Origin: Kangiella profundi
GTDB taxonomy: Bacteria > Pseudomonadota > Gammaproteobacteria > Enterobacterales > Kangiellaceae
Assembly: GCF_002838765.1 (NCBI RefSeq)
Contig: NZ_CP025120.1
Coordinates: forward strand, 1,116,001-1,180,000
Length of the DNA stretch: 64,000 nucleotides
Reading direction: 5' to 3'
Of this stretch, positions 1 to 9,444 are shown in pieces. How positions within the stretch are numbered: the first letter of the stretch is position 1; each line of letters starts with the position of its first letter. Position numbers and translations under genes: made by a program. Under the pieces are notes generated by a model. The model was given only the letters and a program-made list of their open reading frames with translations. It ran no database searches and had not been told where the DNA came from.

Positions 1-1
1 C

Positions 2-592
<591 letters not shown>

Positions 593-615
593 TTGATTAT
601 TTCGCTGTAAAAACG

Positions 616-640
616 AAAGGCGCCATCTGGCGCCTTTTTT
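616..640. terminator. Bidirectional Rho-independent terminator between icd and umuC
   Basis: An 8-base stem AAGGCGCC/GGCGCCTT with an ATCT loop is followed by a T-run on the plus strand and, read on the minus strand, by a T-rich stretch. It can serve both the isocitrate dehydrogenase gene and the convergent umuC. Confidence 0.9.
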
Positions 641-661
641 GTTTGAGATTTAGAATCTGTT

Positions 662-1930
662 CTAGCTAACTTTTAATATATCCTGCCAGCGGGAAGTGTA
701 GTGCGGTGAGCAGGAGTTCGCTCGCATGGCCCAGTTTTTGGCAAAGCCGAGACTTCCAAATTTAACAGTATCCTGTCCATAGCGCCGATTGATTTTATCG
801 AGACTTTGCATGAGTTCTGGTCTTTGTGGTACTGCCTCGAAAATGTCGGGCTGATAACCACGACTATCGACGATACCATTAAGCATAACTCCAGCCTTTT
901 TATAAGACTCGCCTGGTTTCACAATGCGTCTTAAGCCTTGTTCTACGGCCTGTAGGAAAATACTGGTATCGTCAGTTGGTTCAGGAAGCTGTAGCGTGAT
1001 GCTTGGTCGGTTGTAGTAAACTAGTTCTTTGCGTTGGCCATAAAGGAATACGGTAATGGATGATGCCAGTGATGACTGGTTACGCAACTTTTCACAGCAA
1101 CGACTGGTGTGGTGAGCAACGGCTTCTTTCAAATCCGAGTAAGTGCTGAGCGGTTTACCAAAAGAACGCGAGTTAAGGATGGATTTTTTAGGCGCTGGCA
1201 GTTCAGAAAACGTTAAGCAGGGCTGACCGCGAAGCTCTAAAATGGTGCGCTCCATATTTACTGAAAACAGTCGTTGTAAAGTTTTGTAGTCGGCATTATG
1301 CAAGTCCCAGGCAGTATGAATACCTTGCATGATTAGTTTTTTTGACAGCTGTCGACCAATGCCCCAGATTTTGGGTACCGCTATTTGCTTGAGCGCCCAC
1401 TCTCGAATTTTAGGAATCGATAAATCTACGACACCATGTGTTGTGGCTTTATGTTTCTTTGCAAAATGGTTGGCGACCTTTGCCAGTGTTTTTGTAGGGC
1501 CCAATCCAATACAGACTGGCAATGAAAGGGTCCGCCACAGTTCCGAGCGTATCGTTTGCGCCCGCTGCGTTAAGTCATCATCAAACCCTTCAAAGCGCAT
1601 GAATGACTCATCAACGGAATAGGAAGCAACCTGATCGCAATGCTGTTCCAGCACCCAGTTAAAGCGTTTGGAGATATCACCATACAGGCCATAGTTGGAG
1701 GAAAAACAGATGACTTTATGTTTCTGAATAATTGAGCGTGCTTCGAAATAAGGTGTGGCCATCTGTATGCCGAGCGCCTTAGCTTCATCAGACAAAGCAA
1801 TGATACAGCCATCATTATTACTCAGAACGATAACCGGTTTGCCATATAAATCAGGGCGGAACATACGTTCGCATGAAACATAAAAGCTGTTAACGTCACA
1901 CAACGCGTAGGTTGCCTGATGCTTGCTCAT
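662..1930 (-). CDS. umuC: DNA polymerase V catalytic subunit UmuC
   Basis: Y-family translesion polymerase, 422 residues, the usual UmuC length. It copies past DNA lesions together with processed UmuD' and RecA. The catalytic carboxylates are visible: D12 in CDVNSFYVSCE and D107-E108 in SVDESF. The thumb region with two helix-hairpin-helix stretches (GLGPTKTLAKVANHFAKK and IWGIGRQLSKKL) and a C-terminal little-finger region follow. The start codon overlaps the umuD stop by one base (TGATG), so the two are translated from one message. The gene converges on the isocitrate dehydrogenase gene. Confidence 0.96.
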   Translation of the reverse strand: MSKHQATYALCDVNSFYVSCERMFRPDLYGKPVIVLSNNDGCIIALSDEAKALGIQMATPYFEARSIIQKHKVICFSSNYGLYGDISKRFNWVLEQHCDQVASYSVDESFMRFEGFDDDLTQRAQTIRSELWRTLSLPVCIGLGPTKTLAKVANHFAKKHKATTHGVVDLSIPKIREWALKQIAVPKIWGIGRQLSKKLIMQGIHTAWDLHNADYKTLQRLFSVNMERTILELRGQPCLTFSELPAPKKSILNSRSFGKPLSTYSDLKEAVAHHTSRCCEKLRNQSSLASSITVFLYGQRKELVYYNRPSITLQLPEPTDDTSIFLQAVEQGLRRIVKPGESYKKAGVMLNGIVDSRGYQPDIFEAVPQRPELMQSLDKINRRYGQDTVKFGSLGFAKNWAMRANSCSPHYTSRWQDILKVS

Positions 1931-2352
1931 CAGCGTAAGCTCCGAGCCAATCCGGTAACGACACCCCAGATCACAAGCTCGCTTTCGCCAGTAATGGGGA
2001 TGTCCTTATAAGCAGGGTTTTCAGCCTGCAGTCTCAAAGCACCGCTGGTACGCAGTCGTTTCACGGTGAATTCATTATCCAGCATGGCCACGACTACATC
2101 TTTGTCTTTCGCTGTTAAAGAGCGGTCAACTACCAGAATGTCATTTTGAAATATGCCCGCACCAATCATTGAATCGCCTTCGACCTTAGCGAAAAAAGTA
2201 GTAGCTGGGTTTTGAATAAGCAGTTGGTCCAGGCTGAGAGTATCTTCCATGTGCTCATCAACAACGCCGGGAAATCCAGCAGATATTTTTCCCGAATACA
2301 AAGGAATGTCGGAATATTGGCCGCTCGGCTTAAGGATGGAAACTTTACTCAT
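1930..2352 (-). CDS. umuD: SOS mutagenesis protein UmuD (LexA-like self-cleaving protease)
   Basis: A 140-residue S24-family protein that cleaves itself when RecA filaments form, giving UmuD' for polymerase V. The cleavage site reads A25-G26 in SAGFPG, where E. coli UmuD has Cys-Gly. The serine nucleophile is S61 (EGDSM) and the general base lysine is K98 (EFTVKRL), so the catalytic dyad is intact. It lies directly upstream of umuC with a one-base overlap. An SOS box is expected in the 220 bases upstream, but no good CTGT-N8-ACAG match was found; the nearest candidate is degenerate (CTG-N10-CAT near 2403). Confidence 0.95.
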   Translation of the reverse strand: MSKVSILKPSGQYSDIPLYSGKISAGFPGVVDEHMEDTLSLDQLLIQNPATTFFAKVEGDSMIGAGIFQNDILVVDRSLTAKDKDVVVAMLDNEFTVKRLRTSGALRLQAENPAYKDIPITGESELVIWGVVTGLARSLR

Positions 2353-2488
2353 GGTTACTCACAGATTTGATCATGGTCATGCTTGGAAATCGTTCTTTTA
2401 ACCTGATTAGATTAGCATATCCATACACGTAGCGTCAGCCGTTAATCGTCGTCTAAAAGTTATACAAAAGATTGCCTTAGTTATCATA

Positions 2489-2532
2489 GGCTTGATCCAG
2501 ATCAAGCCATAAAAGTTGCCCTCAATTATATT
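2489..2532 (+). promoter_or_regulatory. FNR/Anr box with appropriately placed -10 element
   Basis: TTGATCCAGATCAA at 2492-2505 is a perfect match to the FNR/Anr consensus TTGAT-N4-ATCAA and sits in a longer palindrome with 8-base arms (GGCTTGAT/ATCAAGCC, 2489-2508). A -10-like TATATT lies at 2527-2532. A start of transcription near 2539 puts the box centre at about -41, the class II activation position. The box therefore probably makes the downstream ODP gene anaerobically induced. Confidence 0.82.
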
Positions 2533-2573
2533 GAACGCACTTAAAAAAATCGGGCAGAAGCAAGGTTGACGAT

Positions 2574-3386
2574 ATGTTTAAAAGTAAGGCGATTGAGTTA
2601 TACAACGATGGGCATCACAAATGTTATGCCTTCAATAACCTGGTCACTGGCGAAGCGGTACAGGCTAACCAGTTTTTGATTATCGACGGTGACAAAACTG
2701 CCTTACTTGATCCTGGCGGCGATCTGACATATGCCAAGTTAAAACTTGAGATTGAAAAGCTGTCGCCAAGTCATCAATTAAACTACATTATCGCGTCACA
2801 TCAAGACCCAGACATTATTGCTTCGATAGGCCGCTGGATGATGCAAACTCCGGCTAAGGTTATCTGCTCTAAGCTATGGGAGCGCTTCCTGCCGCATTTT
2901 GCGTCATCGTTCTATAACCAGGTCAATGAAACCGAATTATCAAAACGAATCATTGGACTAGAGGATGAGGGCGGTGCAATACGACTAGGTGATAACCTTT
3001 TGTATGCTGTACCGGCTCACTTTCTGCACTCTGTTGGTAATTTTCAGGTCTATGACCCGGTCAGCAAGATCCTTTTCTCAGGTGATATGGGCGCATCTAT
3101 TGTTGATGATGATGACTTTAGTGGGGTAAAGGACTTCGCAGAACATACCAAGTATATGAAAGGCTTCCATCAGCGCTATATGGTTGCCAATAAAGCCTGT
3201 CGTCTGTGGGCAAATATGATTGCAGATTTGGATGTTGAAATGATTGTGCCGCAGCATGGCTCGCCATTTAAAGGAGAGCTGAGTGTTAGACAGTTTCTTG
3301 ACTGGATTTCGAAATTGGAGTGTGGGTTGGACTTATTTACTCAAAGGGATTACAGCGTTCGTATGGACAAAAGGGAAGTGGCTTAA
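2574..3386 (+). CDS. ODP-type metallo-beta-lactamase-fold diiron protein, probable oxygen sensor
   Basis: A 270-residue protein with the metallo-beta-lactamase fold of flavodiiron proteins but with no flavodoxin or rubredoxin domain. Likely metal ligands are H76, D78 and D80 (SHQDPD in place of the hydrolase HxHxDH), H149 or H152, D171 (SGDMGA) and H228 (QHGSP). This pattern is that of ODP, the diiron oxygen-binding chemotaxis sensor known from Treponema, and of stand-alone FDP-like proteins. An AAGG ribosome site precedes the ATG. The perfect FNR box upstream supports an oxygen-related role. No chemotaxis gene is adjacent, so its output partner is unknown. Family confidence is high, function moderate. 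Confidence 0.78.
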   Translation: MFKSKAIELYNDGHHKCYAFNNLVTGEAVQANQFLIIDGDKTALLDPGGDLTYAKLKLEIEKLSPSHQLNYIIASHQDPDIIASIGRWMMQTPAKVICSKLWERFLPHFASSFYNQVNETELSKRIIGLEDEGGAIRLGDNLLYAVPAHFLHSVGNFQVYDPVSKILFSGDMGASIVDDDDFSGVKDFAEHTKYMKGFHQRYMVANKACRLWANMIADLDVEMIVPQHGSPFKGELSVRQFLDWISKLECGLDLFTQRDYSVRMDKREVA

Positions 3387-3410
3387 ATATTATTAAATTT
3401 TTGAGAGTGA

Positions 3411-3434
3411 TTGGCGCCTGCGGGCGCCTTTTTT
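3411..3434 (+). terminator. Rho-independent terminator after the ODP gene
   Basis: GGCGCC/GGCGCC stem with loop TGCG followed by a run of T, 25 bases after the stop codon. Confidence 0.9.
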
Positions 3435-3493
3435 GTTGCCAGAAAAATCTATTTATCTACAATGAATAAATCTTTACTCAACATAATAACTCT

Positions 3494-4501
3494 ATGATTG
3501 ATTTACGAAGCGATACGGTGACAGTTCCGTCAGAAGAGATGCGTCGCGCCATGTCGACCGCTGCGGTGGGTGATGATGTCTTTCATGATGACCCCACAGT
3601 GAACCGACTTGAGGCGATGATGGCAGACATGACAGGCAAAGAAGCTGCCTTGTTTGTACCGTCTGGAACCATGTCTAATCTAGTGGCTTTACTCGCACAT
3701 TGTCAACGTGGCGAAGAGTATATAGTAGGTCAGGGCTATCATACTTATCTGTATGAAGCTGGTGGGGCGCCTGTGTTAGGCAGTGTAGTGCCGCAGCCCA
3801 TCGCAGTAGAACGAGATGGCACTCTGGACTTTGCCAAGATTGAAGCTGTTATTAAGAAAGACGATTATCATTTTGCTCGCAGCAAATTACTTTGCCTGGA
3901 AAATACCCATAATGGCAAAGTGATAAGTCTTGAATACATGAAGTCTGCCTTTGATTTTGCAAAGTCGAAAGACTTGTCGGTGCATCTCGATGGGGCGCGA
4001 GCTTTTAATGCGATCACTGAGCTTGGTTGTGAACTTCATGAATTAACACAATATGCGGATTCTGTTTCGATATGTCTGTCAAAAGGGCTGGGTGCGCCAG
4101 TTGGTTCAGTGTTATGTGGAAGCAAAGAATTAATTAAATGGGCACGTCGCTGGCGTAAGATGGTTGGCGGTGGCATGCGTCAGGCAGGTATTTTGGCAGC
4201 CGCTGGAATCTATGCATTACAGAATAACGTTAAGCGCTTAGCGGAAGACCATCGACATGCCAAGCAGTTAGCGCAACGATTGCAGGGTATCGAAGAGCTT
4301 TCAATTAATCAGGATTTGGTACAAACCAATATGCTGTTTGTTAAAACGCGAATGGATACTGCTGAATCGCTGGCAAAGTTCCTGAAAGATAAAGGTATTA
4401 CCATTATTCCAGCTGAAACCATGCGCTGGGTGATGCATTTAAATATTAGTGATGCGGATATCGATTACATCGAAGAGCAGGTTAAAGCTTTTTTCGCCTG
4501 A
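3494..4501 (+). CDS. ltaE: Low-specificity L-threonine aldolase
   Basis: PLP-dependent fold-type I enzyme, 335 residues, which splits L-threonine and L-allo-threonine into glycine and acetaldehyde. The N-terminus MIDLRSDTVTVPSEEMRRAM is typical. The lysine that carries PLP is K197 in SKGLGAPVGS; H83 stacks on the cofactor, and D166 and R169 in HLDGARA hold it. Stands alone between two terminators. It belongs with the amino-acid catabolic content of the window; the exact stereospecificity cannot be read from sequence. Confidence 0.93.
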   Translation: MIDLRSDTVTVPSEEMRRAMSTAAVGDDVFHDDPTVNRLEAMMADMTGKEAALFVPSGTMSNLVALLAHCQRGEEYIVGQGYHTYLYEAGGAPVLGSVVPQPIAVERDGTLDFAKIEAVIKKDDYHFARSKLLCLENTHNGKVISLEYMKSAFDFAKSKDLSVHLDGARAFNAITELGCELHELTQYADSVSICLSKGLGAPVGSVLCGSKELIKWARRWRKMVGGGMRQAGILAAAGIYALQNNVKRLAEDHRHAKQLAQRLQGIEELSINQDLVQTNMLFVKTRMDTAESLAKFLKDKGITIIPAETMRWVMHLNISDADIDYIEEQVKAFFA

Positions 4502-4520
4502 TAAGTCAGCGAATTACAAG

Positions 4521-4549
4521 AAAGCCTGGCTAGATTTTTGTCAGGCTTT
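4521..4549. terminator. Bidirectional terminator between ltaE and fabR
   Basis: AAAGCCTG and CAGGCTTT arms flank a 12-14-base loop, followed by T-rich sequence on both strands. The right arm overlaps the fabR stop codon. Confidence 0.8.
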
Positions 4550-5149
4550 TTCTCTTGTACTGGCTGCGCCAAACGTGATGAACCGTAGCTGTAAAATCGT
4601 TCGCTCTTTAAGCTTCTCACGCTCAATAGGATTTAGATCCAAAGCTTCTGCGCCCGCATTAAATACCAAAGTAACTAGGCCTTCAGCTAGAGTAAATGCA
4701 TATTCTTGTGAGTAATCTGACTCTGCCATTAAATACTCGGTGAGTTCATCTTTGAAGTGGCTTATCTCGCGAGCTACCGCCTCACGAAATTTAACCGATG
4801 TTCCACTGCGCTCACGTAGCAATAGGCGAAAAATATTAGGGTTTCGCTCAACGAACTCCATAAAGGTTTCCACTGAGGTGTTAATCACGCTACCATTTTT
4901 CTCGATACGCTGACGGGCTTTACGCATCAATTCACGCAATGTCAGACCTGACTCATCAACTAGTGTCAGACCAAGCTCTTCCATGTCATTGAAATGTCGA
5001 TAAAAAGAGGTAGGCGCAATGCCTGCTTCACGGGCTACTTCGCGCAAGCTCATACTGGCAAAACTGTGTTCAGCAGACAGGTGCATCAGTGCCGCGTCAA
5101 TGATCGCCTGACGGGTCTTTTCTTTCTGTAAAGCACGCGCTCCAGCCAT
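4541..5149 (-). CDS. fabR: TetR-family repressor of unsaturated fatty acid genes, FabR
   Basis: A 202-residue TetR-family regulator very close to E. coli FabR: it carries KEKTR near the N-terminus, [18 protein letters not shown] in the helix-turn-helix and [10 protein letters not shown] in the ligand-binding domain. FabR senses the saturated/unsaturated acyl-thioester balance and represses unsaturated fatty acid genes. The start at 5149 is preferred over the in-frame ATG at 5188 because GAGGAG lies just before it. It is divergent from a desaturase gene, and the shared intergenic region holds two AGCGTACA-NN-TGTACGCT palindromes, so desaturase control, and probably autoregulation, is likely. 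The target here parallels DesT of pseudomonads. Confidence 0.93.
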   Translation of the reverse strand: MAGARALQKEKTRQAIIDAALMHLSAEHSFASMSLREVAREAGIAPTSFYRHFNDMEELGLTLVDESGLTLRELMRKARQRIEKNGSVINTSVETFMEFVERNPNIFRLLLRERSGTSVKFREAVAREISHFKDELTEYLMAESDYSQEYAFTLAEGLVTLVFNAGAEALDLNPIEREKLKERTILQLRFITFGAASTREKA

Positions 5150-5195
5150 GCTGTTCTCCTCAGTAATTTTTGTCAGTATAGAAAGCAATGGCTTA

Positions 5196-5213
5196 AGTGT
5201 ACAGGTGTACGCT
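5196..5213. promoter_or_regulatory. FabR-like operator 1
   Basis: AGTGTACAGGTGTACGCT, an 8-2-8 palindrome with one mismatched pair. It lies immediately upstream of the -35 of the desaturase promoter and 47 bases from the fabR start. Confidence 0.8.
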
Positions 5214-5216
5214 GGA

Positions 5217-5244
5217 TTGCAATTGTCTTATTCAGTGTTATACT
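5217..5244 (+). promoter_or_regulatory. Desaturase promoter
   Basis: A -35-like TTGCAA at 5217-5222 and a -10 TATACT at 5239-5244 are separated by 16 bases. The hexamers sit between the two FabR-like operators, so repressor bound at either site would contact or block polymerase. Confidence 0.7.
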
Positions 5245-5256
5245 AGCCAAAGTTTT

Positions 5257-5274
5257 AGCGTACAACTGTACGCT
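5257..5274. promoter_or_regulatory. FabR-like operator 2
   Basis: AGCGTACAACTGTACGCT is a perfect 8-2-8 palindrome, overlapping the expected transcript start of the desaturase gene and ending 22 bases before its ATG. Confidence 0.85.
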
Positions 5275-5296
5275 GTTTTTTAGTTAGAGGCAATTC

Positions 5297-6439
5297 ATGA
5301 CAGACTCGACCCAATCGCAAGCCAAACCAATCTGGGCAAACATAATCTTTTTCGGATTAAGCTTTTTAGCCGCAATAACCCTGGTTCCTTGGTATGGCAT
5401 CCAATATGGCTTTCATTTCTCAAGCTGGGCTTGGGGAGTAGGGCTGTGGCTATTCTCCAGTACAGCAATATCTATGGGCTATCATCGCCTGTGGTCGCAC
5501 CGTGCCTATGAGGCGCATCCCGTTTTAAGAGTAATTCTTGCCATTGGAGGCTGTCTGGCTCTGCAAAACAGTGCATTGCACTGGTCTTCAGATCACCGTA
5601 TTCATCACAAGCACGTCGATCACGATGAGAAAGATCCTTATTCAGCCAGCTTAGGTTTCTGGCACTCGCATATTGGTTGGCTATTAATGCGTCGAGATAA
5701 CGGCCGCTACAATGAGCAATATGACCGCTGCAAAGATCTTCAGCGTGACCCAATTGTGATGTTCCAGCACAAGTTTTACTGGCCACTAAGTATTGGTCTT
5801 AATATTCTGGTTCCTGCGGTACTGGGGCTTGCTTATGGCATGTTCTGGGAAATGATGCTGGTAGCAGGCGTTTTACGTCTTGTTTGGTCGCACCATTTGA
5901 CCTTTTTCATTAATTCACTGGCTCATATGTGGGGTTCTCGTCCATATACTGAAGAAAACTCAGCCCGTGATAACCTGGTATTGGCCGTATTGACCGGTGG
6001 TGAAGGCTACCATAATTACCACCACAAGTTTCAGTATGATTATCGAAACGGTATTCGCTGGTGGCATTTTGATCCATCAAAATGGTGGATAAAGTCATTA
6101 AGCTGGATTGGTATTACGTCGAACCTGAAGAAGGTGCCAGTCGAGAAAATTGAAAAAGCTAAAGCAGAAACATTATTGTTGAAAGCTAAAGACCGAGTTG
6201 CTCATTTACCTAACGCAGAAGAAGTCATACAGATGCTTCATGATGAGTATGAAAAGCTGGTTCAGCACCTTGCAGAAGTGTATGAAGCACAGAAGCAATG
6301 GCTGGAAGCTAAGAAAAACAAGCTGATTGAAAGCTATGAGCAAGAACATTCAAGACTAATGGAAAATTATCATCAGCTACGTAAGCGCTTTGAAGAGCAA
6401 AAGGCATCCTGGATGACACTAGCAAAGCAGTATGCTTAA
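5297..6439 (+). CDS. Membrane acyl-CoA delta-9 fatty acid desaturase
   Basis: A 380-residue integral membrane desaturase that introduces a cis double bond into saturated acyl chains. The three histidine boxes that hold the diiron centre are present: HRLWSH (H63-H68), HRIHH (H100-H104) and HNYHH (H239-H243). About four membrane spans surround them. The last roughly 95 residues form a charged, heptad-like coiled-coil tail rich in Lys, Glu and Gln that is not part of the catalytic core. It faces fabR across two matching operators and ends at a bidirectional terminator. It is similar to DesA/DesB-type enzymes; the substrate (acyl-CoA or phospholipid) is not decided. Confidence 0.92.
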   Translation: MTDSTQSQAKPIWANIIFFGLSFLAAITLVPWYGIQYGFHFSSWAWGVGLWLFSSTAISMGYHRLWSHRAYEAHPVLRVILAIGGCLALQNSALHWSSDHRIHHKHVDHDEKDPYSASLGFWHSHIGWLLMRRDNGRYNEQYDRCKDLQRDPIVMFQHKFYWPLSIGLNILVPAVLGLAYGMFWEMMLVAGVLRLVWSHHLTFFINSLAHMWGSRPYTEENSARDNLVLAVLTGGEGYHNYHHKFQYDYRNGIRWWHFDPSKWWIKSLSWIGITSNLKKVPVEKIEKAKAETLLLKAKDRVAHLPNAEEVIQMLHDEYEKLVQHLAEVYEAQKQWLEAKKNKLIESYEQEHSRLMENYHQLRKRFEEQKASWMTLAKQYA

Positions 6440-6460
6440 TTCACTAAAATTGAGCTCAAC

Positions 6461-6487
6461 AAAAAAGGCCGCAAATGCGGCCTTTTT
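6461..6487. terminator. Bidirectional terminator between the desaturase gene and trxB
   Basis: AAAAAGGCCGCA and TGCGGCCTTTTT arms around an AA centre give a strong GC stem with A and T tracts on both sides, serving both convergent genes. Confidence 0.92.
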
Positions 6488-6509
6488 CTATTCTGATGCT
6501 TAACTCAAA

Positions 6510-7469
<960 letters not shown>

Positions 7470-7679
7470 CTAAATTCTTGTCTATTAATGATTTTTAAGG
7501 GCAAATTGTAGGGATTTAAAGGGTAAAAATAAACCTTTATTCGATAATCTTAATCTATTGCTCCAATAGAGCAGCAGCTTAGTTATAAGGCTGTTGAGCC
7601 TCCTCTGATGCAAATATGCATTGATAAAGTTTCAAATTGGCATTACCCTGAATTATAGGCTTATGCATTGGAGATTCTT

Positions 7680-7850
7680 ATGACACAAGAGTATCTGACT
7701 GAAGAAAAAGAAATTGATAGCGCTATTAAGCAAATCGCCAGCGATGTCAGTCTATATGGCTTAGATGCTGAAAGAGTTAAGCAGATTTGGTTTTCTGCGC
7801 TTCTTCAGCAAATCGCTGACAACGAACTCAAAGATCAACAGGCTCATTAA
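7680..7850 (+). CDS. Small acidic hypothetical protein (56 residues)
   Basis: A short reading frame starting MTQEYLTEEKEIDSAI, predicted mostly helical, with no recognised domain. The ATG at 7680 is preceded by TTGGAG at good spacing, which supports translation; an in-frame TTG 12 bases upstream lies on that ribosome site and is unlikely to be used. Its stop codon overlaps the end of the convergent DUF1801 gene. It is probably real, but nothing in the sequence indicates its role. Confidence 0.55.
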   Translation: MTQEYLTEEKEIDSAIKQIASDVSLYGLDAERVKQIWFSALLQQIADNELKDQQAH

Positions 7851-8275
7851 CAGCCTGACTGGTTTTCTTTGATATAACTCGCTGATAACTGAATCAGCTC
7901 CTTCAAAACCGCCTCATCAACATCGGCCAGTTTGTTAATATAGAGACAGGACTTGCCAGTTTTATATTTTCCTAGCTTGCCCATCAGTTCCTCGTAGCGC
8001 TTAAATCCAGCCATGATATATAGGCTGATATTCTGTTTGCGAGGAGCAAAGCCAGTCAGGAACCAATCGCCCTCACGGCCACTGGCATATTTATAATGAT
8101 ACTCGCCGAAGCCAATCATACTATCGCCCCACATTTTGGGGGCTGCCTTGGTGGCTTGTTGCATCATCTCTAAGATAGCCTGGCAATCCTGGCGTTTTTG
8201 TGCCGGTTCAACCTGCTGCAGGAAGGTTGCTACATCCTTTTTTGTTGGTTGAGTTTTATTGTCAGCTTTGGCCAT
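7847..8275 (-). CDS. DUF1801 domain protein (YdhG-like)
   Basis: A 142-residue protein with the DUF1801 pattern: a Lys-rich N-terminus, then PKMWGDSMIGFGEYHYKYASGREGD, FAPRKQNISLYI and GKSCLYINKLADVD. Members are small soluble proteins of unknown function, some linked to iron or stress responses. It ends tail to tail with the small gene at 7680-7850. No operon partner is seen. Confidence 0.85.
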   Translation of the reverse strand: MAKADNKTQPTKKDVATFLQQVEPAQKRQDCQAILEMMQQATKAAPKMWGDSMIGFGEYHYKYASGREGDWFLTGFAPRKQNISLYIMAGFKRYEELMGKLGKYKTGKSCLYINKLADVDEAVLKELIQLSASYIKENQSGC

Positions 8276-8615
8276 AGCATTGTCCTTAATGATTACGAAG
8301 AGTAGGGACTAGGTTCATGAAACTATTACATATTTTGACTTATGACAGAAGCGTTACTTTTGCATGAAATACTAAAATAACACTTTACTTATTCGGTGGT
8401 TATAGTATTCTTTTCATCGCTGGTTAAAATAACAGCTATCGAATGGATACATTTTCGATGATACACCGAGTAAATCAGTGGGCCTTAGCTTCATAGATTC
8501 ACTTCAAGTCGTACCTCGCTATTTGTTACCTAAGTTAGTGTCAATTTTATCTCAGTAAGACCGCCGTTTTGGCAACAACTTTATTTTTTAAGCAAATTAG
8601 CTTTGGAGTTTTATT
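8276..8615 (+). promoter_or_regulatory. Gene-free region holding the cspA-like promoter and leader
   Basis: This 340-base gap between two divergent genes has no plausible coding frame. The part closest to the cold-shock gene is AT-rich with small hairpins such as GCCGTTTTGGC near 8562. Cold-shock genes usually carry a long 5' leader that refolds with temperature, and the spacing allows one; no clear cold-box match or convincing -35/-10 pair was identified, so the transcript start is not placed. Confidence 0.35.
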
Positions 8616-8822
8616 ATGTCTAAGATCACTGGTACCGTTAAGTGGTTCAACGAATCTAAAGGTTTTGGTTTCATCGAGCAAGAGCAAGGCGAAGATGTAT
8701 TTGTACACTTCCGTGCTATTCAAGGTGACGGTTTCAAAACTTTAGCAGAAGGCCAACGTGTTGAGTTCGATATCGAGCAAGGCCCTAAAGGCGCTCAAGC
8801 TGCTAACGTAACTAAAGTATAA
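8616..8822 (+). CDS. Cold-shock protein, CspA family
   Basis: A 68-residue single OB-fold RNA-binding protein. RNP1 (KGFGFIEQ) and RNP2 (DVFVHFRAI) are intact, and the N-terminus [16 protein letters not shown] is typical of CspC/CspE/CspA. It acts as an RNA chaperone that melts secondary structure. The ATG is preceded by TTTGGAG. A strong terminator follows, so the gene is monocistronic. Codon use is highly biased to common codons, as in abundant proteins. Confidence 0.96.
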   Translation: MSKITGTVKWFNESKGFGFIEQEQGEDVFVHFRAIQGDGFKTLAEGQRVEFDIEQGPKGAQAANVTKV

Positions 8823-8853
8823 TTTATAGAATTGTACATTCAGATCTAAAAAG

Positions 8854-8879
8854 ACCGCGTCAATGGCGCGGTTTTTTTA
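8854..8879 (+). terminator. Rho-independent terminator after the csp gene
   Basis: ACCGCG/CGCGGT stem with a 7-base loop followed by seven T. Confidence 0.9.
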
Positions 8880-8923
8880 TGCACAGATTTTATCAATATA
8901 GAAAATGATCAAGGTTGTTGTTT

Positions 8924-9277
8924 ATGAAAATTGTTTATCACGCAGAAAACGGGATGGATGCCAATATTGTTAAAGGAGTGATTGAGTCTGCTGGTATTTT
9001 CGCCCAGGTTCGTGGCGAAGGTCTTCAGGGAGCAGTTGGAGAGGCCGCAGCTATGAATAATGTAAAGGTCTGGGTGAATGATGAGGATTATGCAGCTGCC
9101 CGTGAAATTATTAATGACTGGCAATCAGCTGAATTTGTTAGTGATGAGGCGGACTTATTTGCTGATGATGAGGATGTTTATCATGAGCCTGCTCAATCAG
9201 AAAGTCATTTAGTCAGGGATGTCTGCATTGCAGTTGTCATTGTCTTATTATTTGTTGCAGCCACCATCAAGTTTTAA
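8924..9277 (+). CDS. DUF2007 domain protein with C-terminal membrane anchor
   Basis: A 117-residue protein. Residues 1-68 show the DUF2007 (putative prokaryotic signal transducing) pattern: MKIVYHAENGMDANIVKGVIESAGI, then VKVWVNDEDYAAAREII. An acidic linker (DEADLFADDEDVYHE) leads to one hydrophobic helix near the C-terminus (VCIAVVIVLLFVAATI). The ATG at 8924 is chosen because AAGG lies 9 bases upstream; an in-frame TTG at 8915 is on the ribosome site. The family is common in proteobacteria and has no known function. Confidence 0.8.
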   Translation: MKIVYHAENGMDANIVKGVIESAGIFAQVRGEGLQGAVGEAAAMNNVKVWVNDEDYAAAREIINDWQSAEFVSDEADLFADDEDVYHEPAQSESHLVRDVCIAVVIVLLFVAATIKF

Positions 9278-9444
9278 CACCATAATTGACCGTCTAGTTT
9301 TATCTCATCTGTATCAAAAGGTACATATTTGACCCACCACTGATTTTACTCATGAAGTTAGTTGCTTTCAGTTGATGATTCCCTTTGTCCACCTTACTCT
9401 TATCGGTTACCAGTTCTATATAATCAAATTAAGGAAGGGGAACG

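Noticed and set aside
5472..6098. Minus-strand frames opposite the desaturase gene
   Set aside because: Antisense shadows of a gene with all three histidine boxes.
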